DNA of 64,000 nt from GCA-2746795 sp964643965 (GTDB lineage Bacteria; Chloroflexota; Anaerolineae; Promineifilales; Promineifilaceae): the NCBI GenBank assembly GCA_964643965.1, contig CAZXVH010000014.1, positions 1 through 64,000 on the forward strand. Reading direction: 5' to 3'. The translations under genes were made by a program, and so were the position numbers. Of the stretch, positions 56,938 to 63,856 are shown one piece after another; position 1 is the stretch's first letter, and every line of letters begins with the position of its first letter. Under the pieces are notes generated by a model that ran no database searches, had not been told where the DNA came from, and was given only the letters and a program-made list of their open reading frames with translations.

Positions 56938-57828
56938 TTATAAGATTCGTTGTCCCAATAAGGACGCCGCCAATTCTACCGCTAATTCGGCGGTTTTGTT
57001 ACGATCATCGAGAATTGGGTTGATTTCCACGATGTCGAAGGAGTGAACACGCCCACTGTCGCCCAGGATTTCCATGAGCAGATGGGCTTCGCGGTAGGTG
57101 AGGCCGCCAGGCACGGGCGTACCCACGCCGGCCGCTTCGTCGGGGTCGAGCGCATCCATATCCAGGCTGACATGGATGCGCTCCAAATGGCGCAGTCGGT
57201 CGAGCGCCTGTCGAGCGATGGCGGCCATGCCCAGTTCATCCACATGGCGCATGGTGAAGACATTGATGCCGCTGGCGAGCAGACGTTGGCGTTCGATGAC
57301 ATCTAAATCGCGGATGCCGATTTGCACGATATGGGATGGCACGACTTTGGGGCCAGGCTGGCCGATATTGACCAGCGCCGGTTCCCCATCCCCAATCAGG
57401 GCGGCCATGGGCATGCCGTGAATATTGCCGCTGGGCGAGGTCTCCAGGGTGTTGAAGTCGGCATGGGCGTCGATCCAGATGACGCCGACCGGTTCGTTTT
57501 GGGCGGCGGCAGCAATGCTGCCCATGCTAATGCTGTGGTCGCCGCCGAGGAAGAGGGTGAAATCGCCCTGGTTGGTGCATTCGGTGGCAATTTGGTAGAT
57601 GGCCTGGCAAACGGCCGTTACCGCTTTCAATCTGTTTGTTTGCCCCTCGGCCACTTCTTCTGGGTTAGGCACAAAGACATTACCTTCGTCATAGACGATG
57701 TGGCCCAACCGTTCCAGGCGGGCTTGCAGCCCGGCGTACCGGGCGGCGCTTGGCCCCATATCGACGCCGCGTCTGTTCTGGCCCAAATCCATGGGCGCGC
57801 CAATAATACGAATCGTGCGTTGGTTCAC
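56938..57828 (-). CDS. rocF: arginase
   Basis: A 296-residue ureohydrolase that splits arginine into ornithine and urea with two manganese ions. Metal ligands are seen in LFLGGDHSISMG (His), IWIDAHADFNTLETSPSGNIHGMP (Asp, His, Asp) and SLDMDALDPDEAAGVGTPVPGGLTYRE (two Asp); the loop SPSGNIHG, reading NxHGM, is the substrate-specificity loop of arginases rather than agmatinases. Length and start (MNQRTIRIIGAPMDLGQNRRGVDMGPSAARYAGL) are typical. Formiminoglutamase or another ureohydrolase is much less likely. It is a single gene, divergent from trmB with a 165-base gap of AT-rich DNA. Confidence 0.93.
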   Translation of the reverse strand: MNQRTIRIIGAPMDLGQNRRGVDMGPSAARYAGLQARLERLGHIVYDEGNVFVPNPEEVAEGQTNRLKAVTAVCQAIYQIATECTNQGDFTLFLGGDHSISMGSIAAAAQNEPVGVIWIDAHADFNTLETSPSGNIHGMPMAALIGDGEPALVNIGQPGPKVVPSHIVQIGIRDLDVIERQRLLASGINVFTMRHVDELGMAAIARQALDRLRHLERIHVSLDMDALDPDEAAGVGTPVPGGLTYREAHLLMEILGDSGRVHSFDIVEINPILDDRNKTAELAVELAASLLGQRIL

Positions 57829-57957
57829 AAATTACCTCTTTTAATTGATGATTAAAGATTATAAATTGAAGCGTGCTGACTGTGTACCCTTTCACCGCTA
57901 TCTCCCTTCTCTATCTCTATCTAATTGTCACGGATCAGGGAGAGATGAGCAAATGGG

Positions 57958-57985
57958 TTGCCGCTTGTTCTTGACTCCCTATAAT
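57958..57985 (+). promoter_or_regulatory. sigma70-type promoter of trmB, nearly leaderless
   Basis: TTGCCG (57958-57963), a 16-base spacer and a perfect TATAAT (57980-57985), eight bases before the ATG at 57994. With normal spacing transcription would start at or next to the start codon, and no Shine-Dalgarno sequence is visible. Confidence 0.5.
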
Positions 57986-57993
57986 TCCAACTT

Positions 57994-59052
57994 ATGAATT
58001 CATTGATGTTACACAGCATTCGTATGCAGTGGCCCACGGATTGGACGGCCGTTTTCGGCCGTGAAGCGCCGCTGATCATGGAAATCGGCTTTGGCAGCGC
58101 GGATTTTTTGATCGACCTGGCCCGGAATCGTCCAGAAGTTAATGTCATCGGCGTGGAACTTTCGCTGCCCTCATTGCGCAAAGGGGAAAAGAAATTGCAA
58201 ACGGCCGCTTTGCCCCATGCGCGGGTGATAGTGGGTGAGGCGGAATTGGTCGTTCAGGCGTTATGTCAAACAGACAGCCTGGCAGAAGTGTACATCAACT
58301 TCCCCGATCCCTGGCCTAAAGAGCGCCACCATTACCGCCGTCTGATTAGCGATGCCTTTCTGCATCTGTTGGCCACACGCATGCCGGCTGGCGCTCACCT
58401 GGACATCGCCACCGATCACGCCGACTATGCCGCCTGGATTACGGCGCGGCTGGAACGCACCCCTTATTTCCACAGCCGCCTGCCCGTTACTTATGTCAAT
58501 GAAGACCCGGCGCGGCCGATCAGCAAATACGAACGAAAAGGGTTCGACGAAGGACGATACGGCCATTATTTCAAATGGCAGCGCAATGAAAGCGCGACGC
58601 CCAACATCTTCCCCATCCCTAAGGAACTGCCTATGCCCCATGTCATTATCAATTCTCCTCTAACCCAGGCAGAAATTGCCGTCGCCTTCCAGCCGAAAAA
58701 ATTCAGCCAGGATGGCATCCACATCAGTCTCGTCGAACTTTTTCAATCTCAATTTGACGGCAAACTGTTGATAGAGACGTATGTGAAGGAACGGCCGTTA
58801 ACCCAGCGGCTCGGTCTGCTCATTCGCCAGCGAAAAAGGGGAGATTACGTCGTCAAACTACACGAAGTGGGCTTCCCTCGCCCCACCGTCGGCATCCAAA
58901 TCGCCATCGCCCATCTGGCAACCTGGCTGGTAAGTCTGCATCCAGAAAATGCGTTTGTGCGCAGTTCGTTGGATGAAGCATACTTAAAGATTGAAGATCA
59001 AAAAACAGAGAGTGGTCTTCAATCCCACTCTCTAATTTCTAATTTCCCTTAA
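57994..59052 (+). CDS. trmB: tRNA (guanine-N7-)-methyltransferase with long C-terminal extension
   Basis: Methylates G46 of tRNA using SAM. The core (about 1-205) is canonical TrmB: LIMEIGFGSADFLIDLARNRPEVNVIGVELSLPSLRKGEKKL (SAM site), VYINFPDPWPKERHHYRRLISDAFLHLLA (catalytic DPWPK.RH block) and LDIATDHADYAAWI, ending near SKYERKGFDEGRYGHYFKW. The protein then runs another 140 residues (about 210-352), with HVIINSPLTQAEIAVAFQPKKF onward. Standard bacterial TrmB is 210-240 residues; I recall a comparably long C-terminal extension in Aquifex TrmB. It is probably leaderless (TATAAT eight bases upstream). It is followed four bases later by the uracil-DNA glycosylase gene. Confidence 0.92.
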   Translation: MNSLMLHSIRMQWPTDWTAVFGREAPLIMEIGFGSADFLIDLARNRPEVNVIGVELSLPSLRKGEKKLQTAALPHARVIVGEAELVVQALCQTDSLAEVYINFPDPWPKERHHYRRLISDAFLHLLATRMPAGAHLDIATDHADYAAWITARLERTPYFHSRLPVTYVNEDPARPISKYERKGFDEGRYGHYFKWQRNESATPNIFPIPKELPMPHVIINSPLTQAEIAVAFQPKKFSQDGIHISLVELFQSQFDGKLLIETYVKERPLTQRLGLLIRQRKRGDYVVKLHEVGFPRPTVGIQIAIAHLATWLVSLHPENAFVRSSLDEAYLKIEDQKTESGLQSHSLISNFP

Positions 59053-59056
59053 CCGC

Positions 59057-59752
59057 ATGAGTGCAAACAGTTCTCTCCTCACCGAACTCCATACTGAAAT
59101 GCGGGCTTGCCGTCTCTGTTTAGAAGCGGGCTATGTGATTACGCCGGGCGCGATTTTTTCGGGCAATGCCGAAGCGCAGGTGATGTTGATCGGGCAGGCG
59201 CCGGGGGTGACGGAGGGAGAAGCAAAACGGCCGTTTAACGCCGGCAGCGGCGTCAGACTGTTTCAATGGCTGGCACAGGCTGGTTGGGACGAGGATGAGT
59301 TCCGTGACAATCAGTACATGACGGCCGTTACCAAATGTTATCCGGGCAAAGATAAATCAGGTAAAGGGGATCGTGTGCCCAGCCAGGCGGAGCAAGCGCT
59401 GTGCCGCCCCTTTTTGGAACGGGAAATGGCGCTGGTGCAACCCCGGCTCATCATCCTGGTGGGTGGCCTGGCGATCAAGCTGATGTACCCCAAAAGCGCC
59501 CGGCTGCGTGATGTCATCGGCACAGCAGCTTACTTTCCGCCGGCAGCGTTGCTGAATCCACTAAATTTTGATTTGAGCCAGGCTGAGTTGGGAAGTGGGT
59601 TTGATGAGAGTAAGGATAAAAACGGCCGTTGGATCGTGCCCCTACCTCATCCCTCAGGCGCAAGCCTCTGGCCCAATAAGCCGGAAAACAAGGCGCTTAT
59701 CGACAAAGCCATAAGCATCCTCCACGCCATAAAATCCACCTATGGATTTTAA
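59057..59752 (+). CDS. uracil-DNA glycosylase superfamily protein
   Basis: A 231-residue DNA-repair glycosylase. Motif A is MLIGQAPGVTEGEAKRPFNAGSGVRLFQWL (GxAPG, with the FNxxSG part), and motif B is PLPHPSGASLW (HPSGxS). The N-terminal MRACRLCLEAG places a CxxC where family 4 enzymes start their iron-sulphur site, but only some of the expected cysteines are obvious (CRLC, then TKCYPG and LCRPF), so cluster binding is possible but not certain. It would excise uracil or related bases from DNA. It is co-transcribed with trmB (4-base gap). An imperfect hairpin (AAGATACCA/TGGTATCTT) with a T-run at about 59765-59830 probably ends the operon. Confidence 0.82.
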   Translation: MSANSSLLTELHTEMRACRLCLEAGYVITPGAIFSGNAEAQVMLIGQAPGVTEGEAKRPFNAGSGVRLFQWLAQAGWDEDEFRDNQYMTAVTKCYPGKDKSGKGDRVPSQAEQALCRPFLEREMALVQPRLIILVGGLAIKLMYPKSARLRDVIGTAAYFPPAALLNPLNFDLSQAELGSGFDESKDKNGRWIVPLPHPSGASLWPNKPENKALIDKAISILHAIKSTYGF

Positions 59753-59764
59753 ACCTTAATACCA

Positions 59765-59830
59765 AGATACCAAGACCAAAGAAAACCCTTTGTAACCTGG
59801 TATCTTTGTCTCTTGTAATGATTTTTTGTC
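59765..59830 (+). terminator. probable terminator after trmB-UDG
   Basis: AAGATACCA pairs with TGGTATCTT around a spacer of about 28 bases, followed downstream by TTTTTT (about 59821-59826). The distance between hairpin and T-run is long, so confidence is moderate. Confidence 0.4.
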
Positions 59831-59912
59831 TTGCCCCCATTATCTAAATTTGTTACACTTTTGGCACTATAAATGATGCTGTTTGATAGATTTTCTTAAA
59901 AAGGTGCTGAAT

Positions 59913-60227
59913 ATGAGTACGAATATTGTGCCAATTACAGATTTACGCCGGCAGGCCAGCAGCGTTATCAATACCTTGCGAGAGGGTGGTGATGTGGTGT
60001 ATGTCACTCAAAACGGCCGTCCTGTCGCTGTACTTGTCAACTTTGAACAGTACGAAGCCTTAATCGCCGAGCTGCAAATGCTCAAGCAAAACCAATCATC
60101 CTCAGTCTACGCCATTGCCGAAGAAAAAGGCACGTTTGCTGCCTTAGTCGACATGGCGCAAGATTTAGGCGTCGATGATTTGGCCGAGCAGCATGACCAT
60201 TATCTATACGGCGTCGATAAATCATGA
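59913..60227 (+). CDS. Phd/YefM-type antitoxin
   Basis: A 104-residue antitoxin. The N-terminal half STNIVPITDLRRQASSVINTLREGGDVVYVTQNGRPVAVLVNFEQYEAL is the classical Phd/YefM fold that binds operator DNA; the C-terminal half (about 60-104) is the flexible toxin-binding part. It neutralises the PIN toxin encoded next, which starts inside its stop codon region (ATGA overlap, 60224-60227). ATG 59913 has AAAGGTGC upstream and is preferred over the longer frame from 59883. The pairing of a Phd-type antitoxin with a VapC-type toxin is common. The gene carries one near-match palindrome (AACGGCCGTC) at NGRPV, a motif conserved in this family anyway. Confidence 0.92.
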   Translation: MSTNIVPITDLRRQASSVINTLREGGDVVYVTQNGRPVAVLVNFEQYEALIAELQMLKQNQSSSVYAIAEEKGTFAALVDMAQDLGVDDLAEQHDHYLYGVDKS

Positions 60228-60634
60228 AGCCTGCCCTTTTCATTGATACCAGCTACTTTCTGGCGCTTGTCAACAGCCGCGACAAATACCATCAGGCCGC
60301 CAAAAAGATGGCGGCTCAGGTGACGCCGCCATTTGTCACCAGTGAGGCGGTGTTGTTTGAGGTGGGCAATGCCCTGGCCGCGCCGCCACACCGGGCGCTT
60401 GGTATTCGTGTGTTACAGCAAATACGTACCGATGCAGCCATTGAAATTGTGTCTATTGACCAGGCGTTATTTGAGCAGACGGTCGCTTTTTACGGCACTC
60501 GTCTCGATAAAGCATGGAGCTTAACGGATTGTGCTTCGTTTGTGATTATGCAGCAGCGCGGCTGCCTTGAGGCTTTAACTACTGATAAACATTTTGAGCA
60601 GGCCGGTTTTAAACGGCTGTTGTTTGCAGTTTAA
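60224..60634 (+). CDS. vapC: PIN-domain ribonuclease toxin, VapC type
   Basis: A 136-residue PIN-domain RNase. All four acidic positions are present: Asp8 in FIDTSYFLALVN, a glutamate in TSEAVLFEVGNAL (Glu41 or Glu46), Asp102 in LTDCASFVIMQ and Asp121 in TTDKHFEQAGF. When unchecked by its antitoxin it would cut tRNA or another RNA and stop growth. The start overlaps the antitoxin stop by four bases, giving tight translational coupling. The length is normal. The module sits between the trmB-UDG operon and a repeat-containing gap. It is unrelated to the UPF0175/DUF3368 pair at 19 kb. Confidence 0.92.
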   Translation: MKPALFIDTSYFLALVNSRDKYHQAAKKMAAQVTPPFVTSEAVLFEVGNALAAPPHRALGIRVLQQIRTDAAIEIVSIDQALFEQTVAFYGTRLDKAWSLTDCASFVIMQQRGCLEALTTDKHFEQAGFKRLLFAV

Positions 60635-60684
60635 TAGAGAGAAATTAATATAAAGATGTTCTAAATCTTCTATACTCGCTGTGA

Positions 60685-60704
60685 CCGGTTTCTGACCGCG
60701 CCAC
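60685..60704 (-). repeat. 20-base dispersed repeat, inverted copy
   Basis: CCGGTTTCTGACCGCGCCAC is the exact reverse complement of 63816-63835. Similarity extends to a nearby GCGAGTATA/GCGAGTACA. It lies in the gap after vapC (60635-60837). In that gap I also see a start-to-stop frame of 18 codons at 60775-60831 (MAKSKRQQNVWDILFNAG), without a ribosome-binding site, which I do not call a gene. Confidence 0.7.
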
Positions 60705-60837
60705 CTCTGGTAAAAATGTCAGATTATGCCCGTTGCGAGTATAAATCTCTTTCCGGCGCGGCTGGATAGCGCTATGGCAAAATCAAAACGTCAGCAAAAT
60801 GTATGGGATATCCTGTTCAATGCGGGCTAAACGGCCG

Positions 60838-61980
60838 TTACCCTTCCAACGGCGGATTTTCCCCATAATATTGGTAATACGTCACTTCAATATTGCCGTT
60901 ATACAGTTTGCGCTTGCGATCTGGCCAGGCCCGTTTGAAATAATCAGGAAACTTTTTGTCCGCCGTCAAAATGTAAACCGACCAGCCGGTTTTTTTCCTG
61001 AACATCTTGTTGAGCGTGATATAAATCTGGTTAATTTCCTTGAAATCATACATGCGCATCCCATACGGCGGATTAGAAATCAGGACGCCATACTGCCGGT
61101 CGATCCATAAATCTTTGACATCTTTCTGCTCAAAAAGGATATCCTCGCCTACCCCAGCCCGTTCAGCATTGGCTTTGGCCGCGACAACGGCCGTTTCGTC
61201 AAGATCATAGCCCCATATTTGCAGATCGCCAGAATGGTCGATGGCCGCCTCCGCCGCCTGGTGAGCAGCCACCCACGCCGCCGCCGGAATGCGCGGCCAC
61301 TGCTCCGCCGCAAACGAACGGTTCAGCCCAGGGGCTATATTTCGCGCCAACAGCGCCGCTTCAATCAAAATCGTGCCCGCGCCGCACATCGGGTCCAGCA
61401 GCAGTTGCTCCTTTTCCCAGGAACTCAGCTGCACCAACGCCGCCGCCAGCGTCTCCGTCAGCGGCGCTTCGCCCGCTTCCAGGCGGTAGCCGCGTTTATG
61501 CAAACCGGCCCCGGATGTATCCAGCGTGAGCAGCGCCACATCTTTGCGCACCGTCACCTGGATGGTGAACTCCGGCCCGGTTTCGGTAAACCAGTCCACG
61601 TTAAACTTCTCTTTCAAGCATTCCACCACCGCTTTTTTGACGATAGCCTGACAGGTGCGCTCGCTTTGCAAGGTCGATTTAACAGAGCGGGCATTGACGG
61701 TGAATTTGCCATCCAGGGTGATCCAATCTTCCCAGGGCAGCGCCTTGCTTTGCTCAAACAACTCGTCAAAGGTCAGCGCCGGAAACTCACCCATTTTAAC
61801 CAGGAGCCGGTCAGAAAAGCGTAAACCGATGTTGAGACGGGGGATGTCGGCCAGGGCAGCTTCAAATTCAATGCGCCCTTCGCTGACTTGTGGCTCTGAA
61901 AACCCGAGGGCAACCACTTCCTCTTTAACCAGCCTCTCCAGGCCAAATTTAGCAGCAGCAATGAGAGTAATCGTTGTCAT
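60838..61980 (-). CDS. THUMP-domain 23S rRNA/tRNA guanine-N2 methyltransferase, RlmL/Trm14-like
   Basis: A 380-residue RNA methyltransferase. The N-terminal part (about 1-160) has the ferredoxin-like and THUMP domains that grip RNA (ITLIAAAKFGLERLVKEEVVALGFSEPQV; QCERT-type region TCQAIVKKAVVECLKEKF; ETGPEFTIQVTVRKDVALLTLDTSG). The catalytic domain has motif I LLLDPMCGAGTILIEAALLARNIAPG, an acidic residue in IWGYDLDETAVVAAKANAERAG and the catalytic motif IV VLISNPPYGMRM (NPPY), which marks N2-guanine or N6-adenine methylation. From gene content alone rRNA and tRNA cannot be separated. ATG 61980 is chosen; the longer frame to 62040 consists of two AACGGCCGTT copies and linker. Confidence 0.9.
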   Translation of the reverse strand: MTTITLIAAAKFGLERLVKEEVVALGFSEPQVSEGRIEFEAALADIPRLNIGLRFSDRLLVKMGEFPALTFDELFEQSKALPWEDWITLDGKFTVNARSVKSTLQSERTCQAIVKKAVVECLKEKFNVDWFTETGPEFTIQVTVRKDVALLTLDTSGAGLHKRGYRLEAGEAPLTETLAAALVQLSSWEKEQLLLDPMCGAGTILIEAALLARNIAPGLNRSFAAEQWPRIPAAAWVAAHQAAEAAIDHSGDLQIWGYDLDETAVVAAKANAERAGVGEDILFEQKDVKDLWIDRQYGVLISNPPYGMRMYDFKEINQIYITLNKMFRKKTGWSVYILTADKKFPDYFKRAWPDRKRKLYNGNIEVTYYQYYGENPPLEG

Positions 61981-62046
61981 GAGGGGAGTGTAAGCAGAAA
62001 CGGCCGTTCCCGCAACGGAAACGGCCGTTTCTCCATCCATTCACGG

Positions 62047-62287
62047 CAAACTGTCCACTGCAAACTGTCCACCGTAAACTGTTCACTGTTCACTGTTCAC
62101 TGTAAACTGTNNNNNNNNNNNNNNNNNNNNNNNNNNNNNNNNNNNNNNNNNNNNNNNNNNNNNNNNNNNNNNNNNNNNNNNNNNNNNNNNNNNNNNNNNN
62201 NNNNNNNNNNCACTGCAAACTGTCCACCGTAAACTGTTCACTGTTCACTGTTCACTGTAAACTGTCCACCGTCCACTGTTCACTGTC
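62047..62287. repeat. heptad repeat tract spanning an assembly gap
   Basis: CACTGTT/CACTGTC/AACTGTC-type units flank the 100-N gap at 62111-62210. The 55 bases before the gap (62056-62110) and the 55 after it (62211-62265) are identical. The tract ends at the stop codon of the MFS gene (TAA on the minus strand at 62288). Confidence 0.9.
62111..62210. other. assembly gap (100 N)
   Basis: Exactly 100 N, a default scaffold gap of unknown true length. The identical flanks suggest that it may be zero or negative in length, or a longer tandem array. Confidence 0.98.
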
Positions 62288-63712
62288 TTAATGCCCCCCA
62301 CCCCCACGCGCCAAACCCATCGACGCCTCCTGCTCACGGCCCGGCGTCACCCTCCGCAGCGCAATCGCCAGCAGCGCCGCCATCAAAATGCCGCCCAGAA
62401 AAAATGGCGAGCGCGGCCCCAATGTCTGGAACAGTATCCCCCCAATCAGCGGCGCAATAGCATTGGCCGCACTCAAAAACGACGACGAAACGCCCAACAT
62501 GCCACCCACTTCCAGCGGCTCCACCCGCTTTGTGATCAAACTATTGATGGCCGGTTGCAAAACCCCGCCGCCAACCGAAAGCGGTACCATCGCCGCTAAA
62601 ATCCAGACCAACCCCAGCCAACCATTATTGCCGTCCTCCGGTAAATCAACCGCTACATCCTCCGTCGGCGGCGTCTCACCCATCAACTGCCGGCCACCGC
62701 TGAGTTCCGCTTCCAGCGCAGCCTGCGAATAACCAGGCAATGGCTGGCGCGGCGTAAAGGCCAAGGCCACCAAGCCCACCGCCAGCAACGCCAGCCCACC
62801 ATAAACCAACCGTCTATCGCCAAAACGTCGGCTCCATTTGCCGATGAAATATCCCTGCACCGTCACCACAATCACACCCACATAGACAAAGATGATGGCA
62901 TTACTCGAACCGTTAAAGCCCAGGTTTGAGAGCGTAAACAAAGCTAACAGCTGCTCAAAGCCGCCAAAAGCCAACTGCTGGGCAAACATCAAAATCAGCA
63001 AAATCCCTACAGCCGGATGAGTGACAGCCCGCGTCAAAGATTTCAGAGAGAAAGAGGCCCTGCCATCCCCGGATTCGCCCCGTTTTTCTGGCGGCAATGT
63101 CTCTTTAAACCAGACGGCCGTTAACAAAATCGAAAGCAGCGAGAAAAAGGCAGCTGCAAAAGCAGGCGCTCGATAATCATTGTTTGTCACCGCTAAAGCC
63201 GCAAAAGCAATCACCGGCCCAATAATGAAGCCCAAGCCGAAGGCCGCGCCGATCAAACCCAAACCTTGTGTTCGCGTTTTTTCAGTGGTGCTATCGGTAA
63301 TGGCGGCTTGCGCCGTGGCAATATTCGCCCCGGAAATGCCATCGATAAGACGCGCCACAAACAGCATCAACCCCGACGAAGCCAGACCCAGCACAATGAA
63401 ACCAATAAACGTACCAATCTGGCTGATCACCAGGATCGGTTTACGGCCGTGCCGATCAGACAGGCGGCCCAACAGCGGGGCGCCAATGAACTGCATCATG
63501 GGATAGGCCGCTCCCAGCAGCCCAATCATCGCCGGCGTCAAACCAAACGAAGCCGCATAGATAGGTAGCAGCGGAATGATAATTGTTAGACCCAGCAAAT
63601 CAATCAGGACGATGACAAAAATGGGTAAAATCCGCTGATAATCCAGCTTTTCTTCAGCTTCAGGCTTTGCTGCTATCACTTCTTGTTGACCGTTCATGTC
63701 ACGCAACTCCAC
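62288..63712 (-). CDS. MFS drug/metabolite exporter, DHA1 (TetA-like)
   Basis: A 474-residue major facilitator with 12 predicted helices. After a 25-residue cytoplasmic start comes ILPIFVIVLIDLLGLTIIIPLLPIYAASFGLTPAMIGLLGAAYPMMQFIGAPLLGRLSDRHGRKPIL, with motif A in loop 2-3 (GRLSDRHGRKP), and GLGLIGAAFGLGFIIGPVIA matching motif C of the proton antiporters. An unusual extracytoplasmic insertion (about 340-370, AALEAELSGGRQLMGETPPTEDVAVDLPEDGNNGW) lies in the second half. It should export a drug or metabolite against protons. The protein ends ARGGGGH with the stop in the heptad tract next to the assembly gap. No regulator is adjacent. Confidence 0.9.
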   Translation of the reverse strand: MELRDMNGQQEVIAAKPEAEEKLDYQRILPIFVIVLIDLLGLTIIIPLLPIYAASFGLTPAMIGLLGAAYPMMQFIGAPLLGRLSDRHGRKPILVISQIGTFIGFIVLGLASSGLMLFVARLIDGISGANIATAQAAITDSTTEKTRTQGLGLIGAAFGLGFIIGPVIAFAALAVTNNDYRAPAFAAAFFSLLSILLTAVWFKETLPPEKRGESGDGRASFSLKSLTRAVTHPAVGILLILMFAQQLAFGGFEQLLALFTLSNLGFNGSSNAIIFVYVGVIVVTVQGYFIGKWSRRFGDRRLVYGGLALLAVGLVALAFTPRQPLPGYSQAALEAELSGGRQLMGETPPTEDVAVDLPEDGNNGWLGLVWILAAMVPLSVGGGVLQPAINSLITKRVEPLEVGGMLGVSSSFLSAANAIAPLIGGILFQTLGPRSPFFLGGILMAALLAIALRRVTPGREQEASMGLARGGGGH

Positions 63713-63723
63713 ACCATTAATCT

Positions 63724-63758
63724 GAGAAATTCAACTTTGGGCAAACGTTGAACTTCTC
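63724..63758. repeat. intergenic hairpin, TTCAAC type, copy 2
   Basis: GAGAAATTCAAC pairs imperfectly with GTTGAACTTCTC. Related in sequence to 39503-39535. Confidence 0.55.
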
Positions 63759-63772
63759 GGCTCATCGCAAGT

Positions 63773-63805
63773 AGCCTGGTTCAATCTGGGAGATTGAACC
63801 AGGCT
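63773..63805. repeat. perfect 15-base-pair hairpin
   Basis: AGCCTGGTTCAATCT and AGATTGAACCAGGCT pair perfectly around the loop GGG. There is no T-run in either direction, so this is a structural RNA or cruciform element rather than a classical terminator. Confidence 0.75.
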
Positions 63806-63815
63806 GTACCCAACA

Positions 63816-63835
63816 GTGGCGCGGTCAGAAACCGG
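63816..63835 (+). repeat. 20-base dispersed repeat, direct copy
   Basis: GTGGCGCGGTCAGAAACCGG, exact reverse complement of 60685-60704, located right behind the 3' end of the partial gene at 63857. Confidence 0.7.
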
Positions 63836-63856
63836 CCCCGGCGAGTACAAAGCAGC

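Noticed and set aside
60775..60831. 18-codon frame MAKSKRQQNVWDILFNAG
   Set aside because: No ribosome-binding site or promoter, and the stop lies just before a palindrome copy; too little support for a gene.
63773..63805. tRNA or terminator at the strong hairpin
   Set aside because: No cloverleaf and no T-run; only a simple perfect stem with a 3-base loop.
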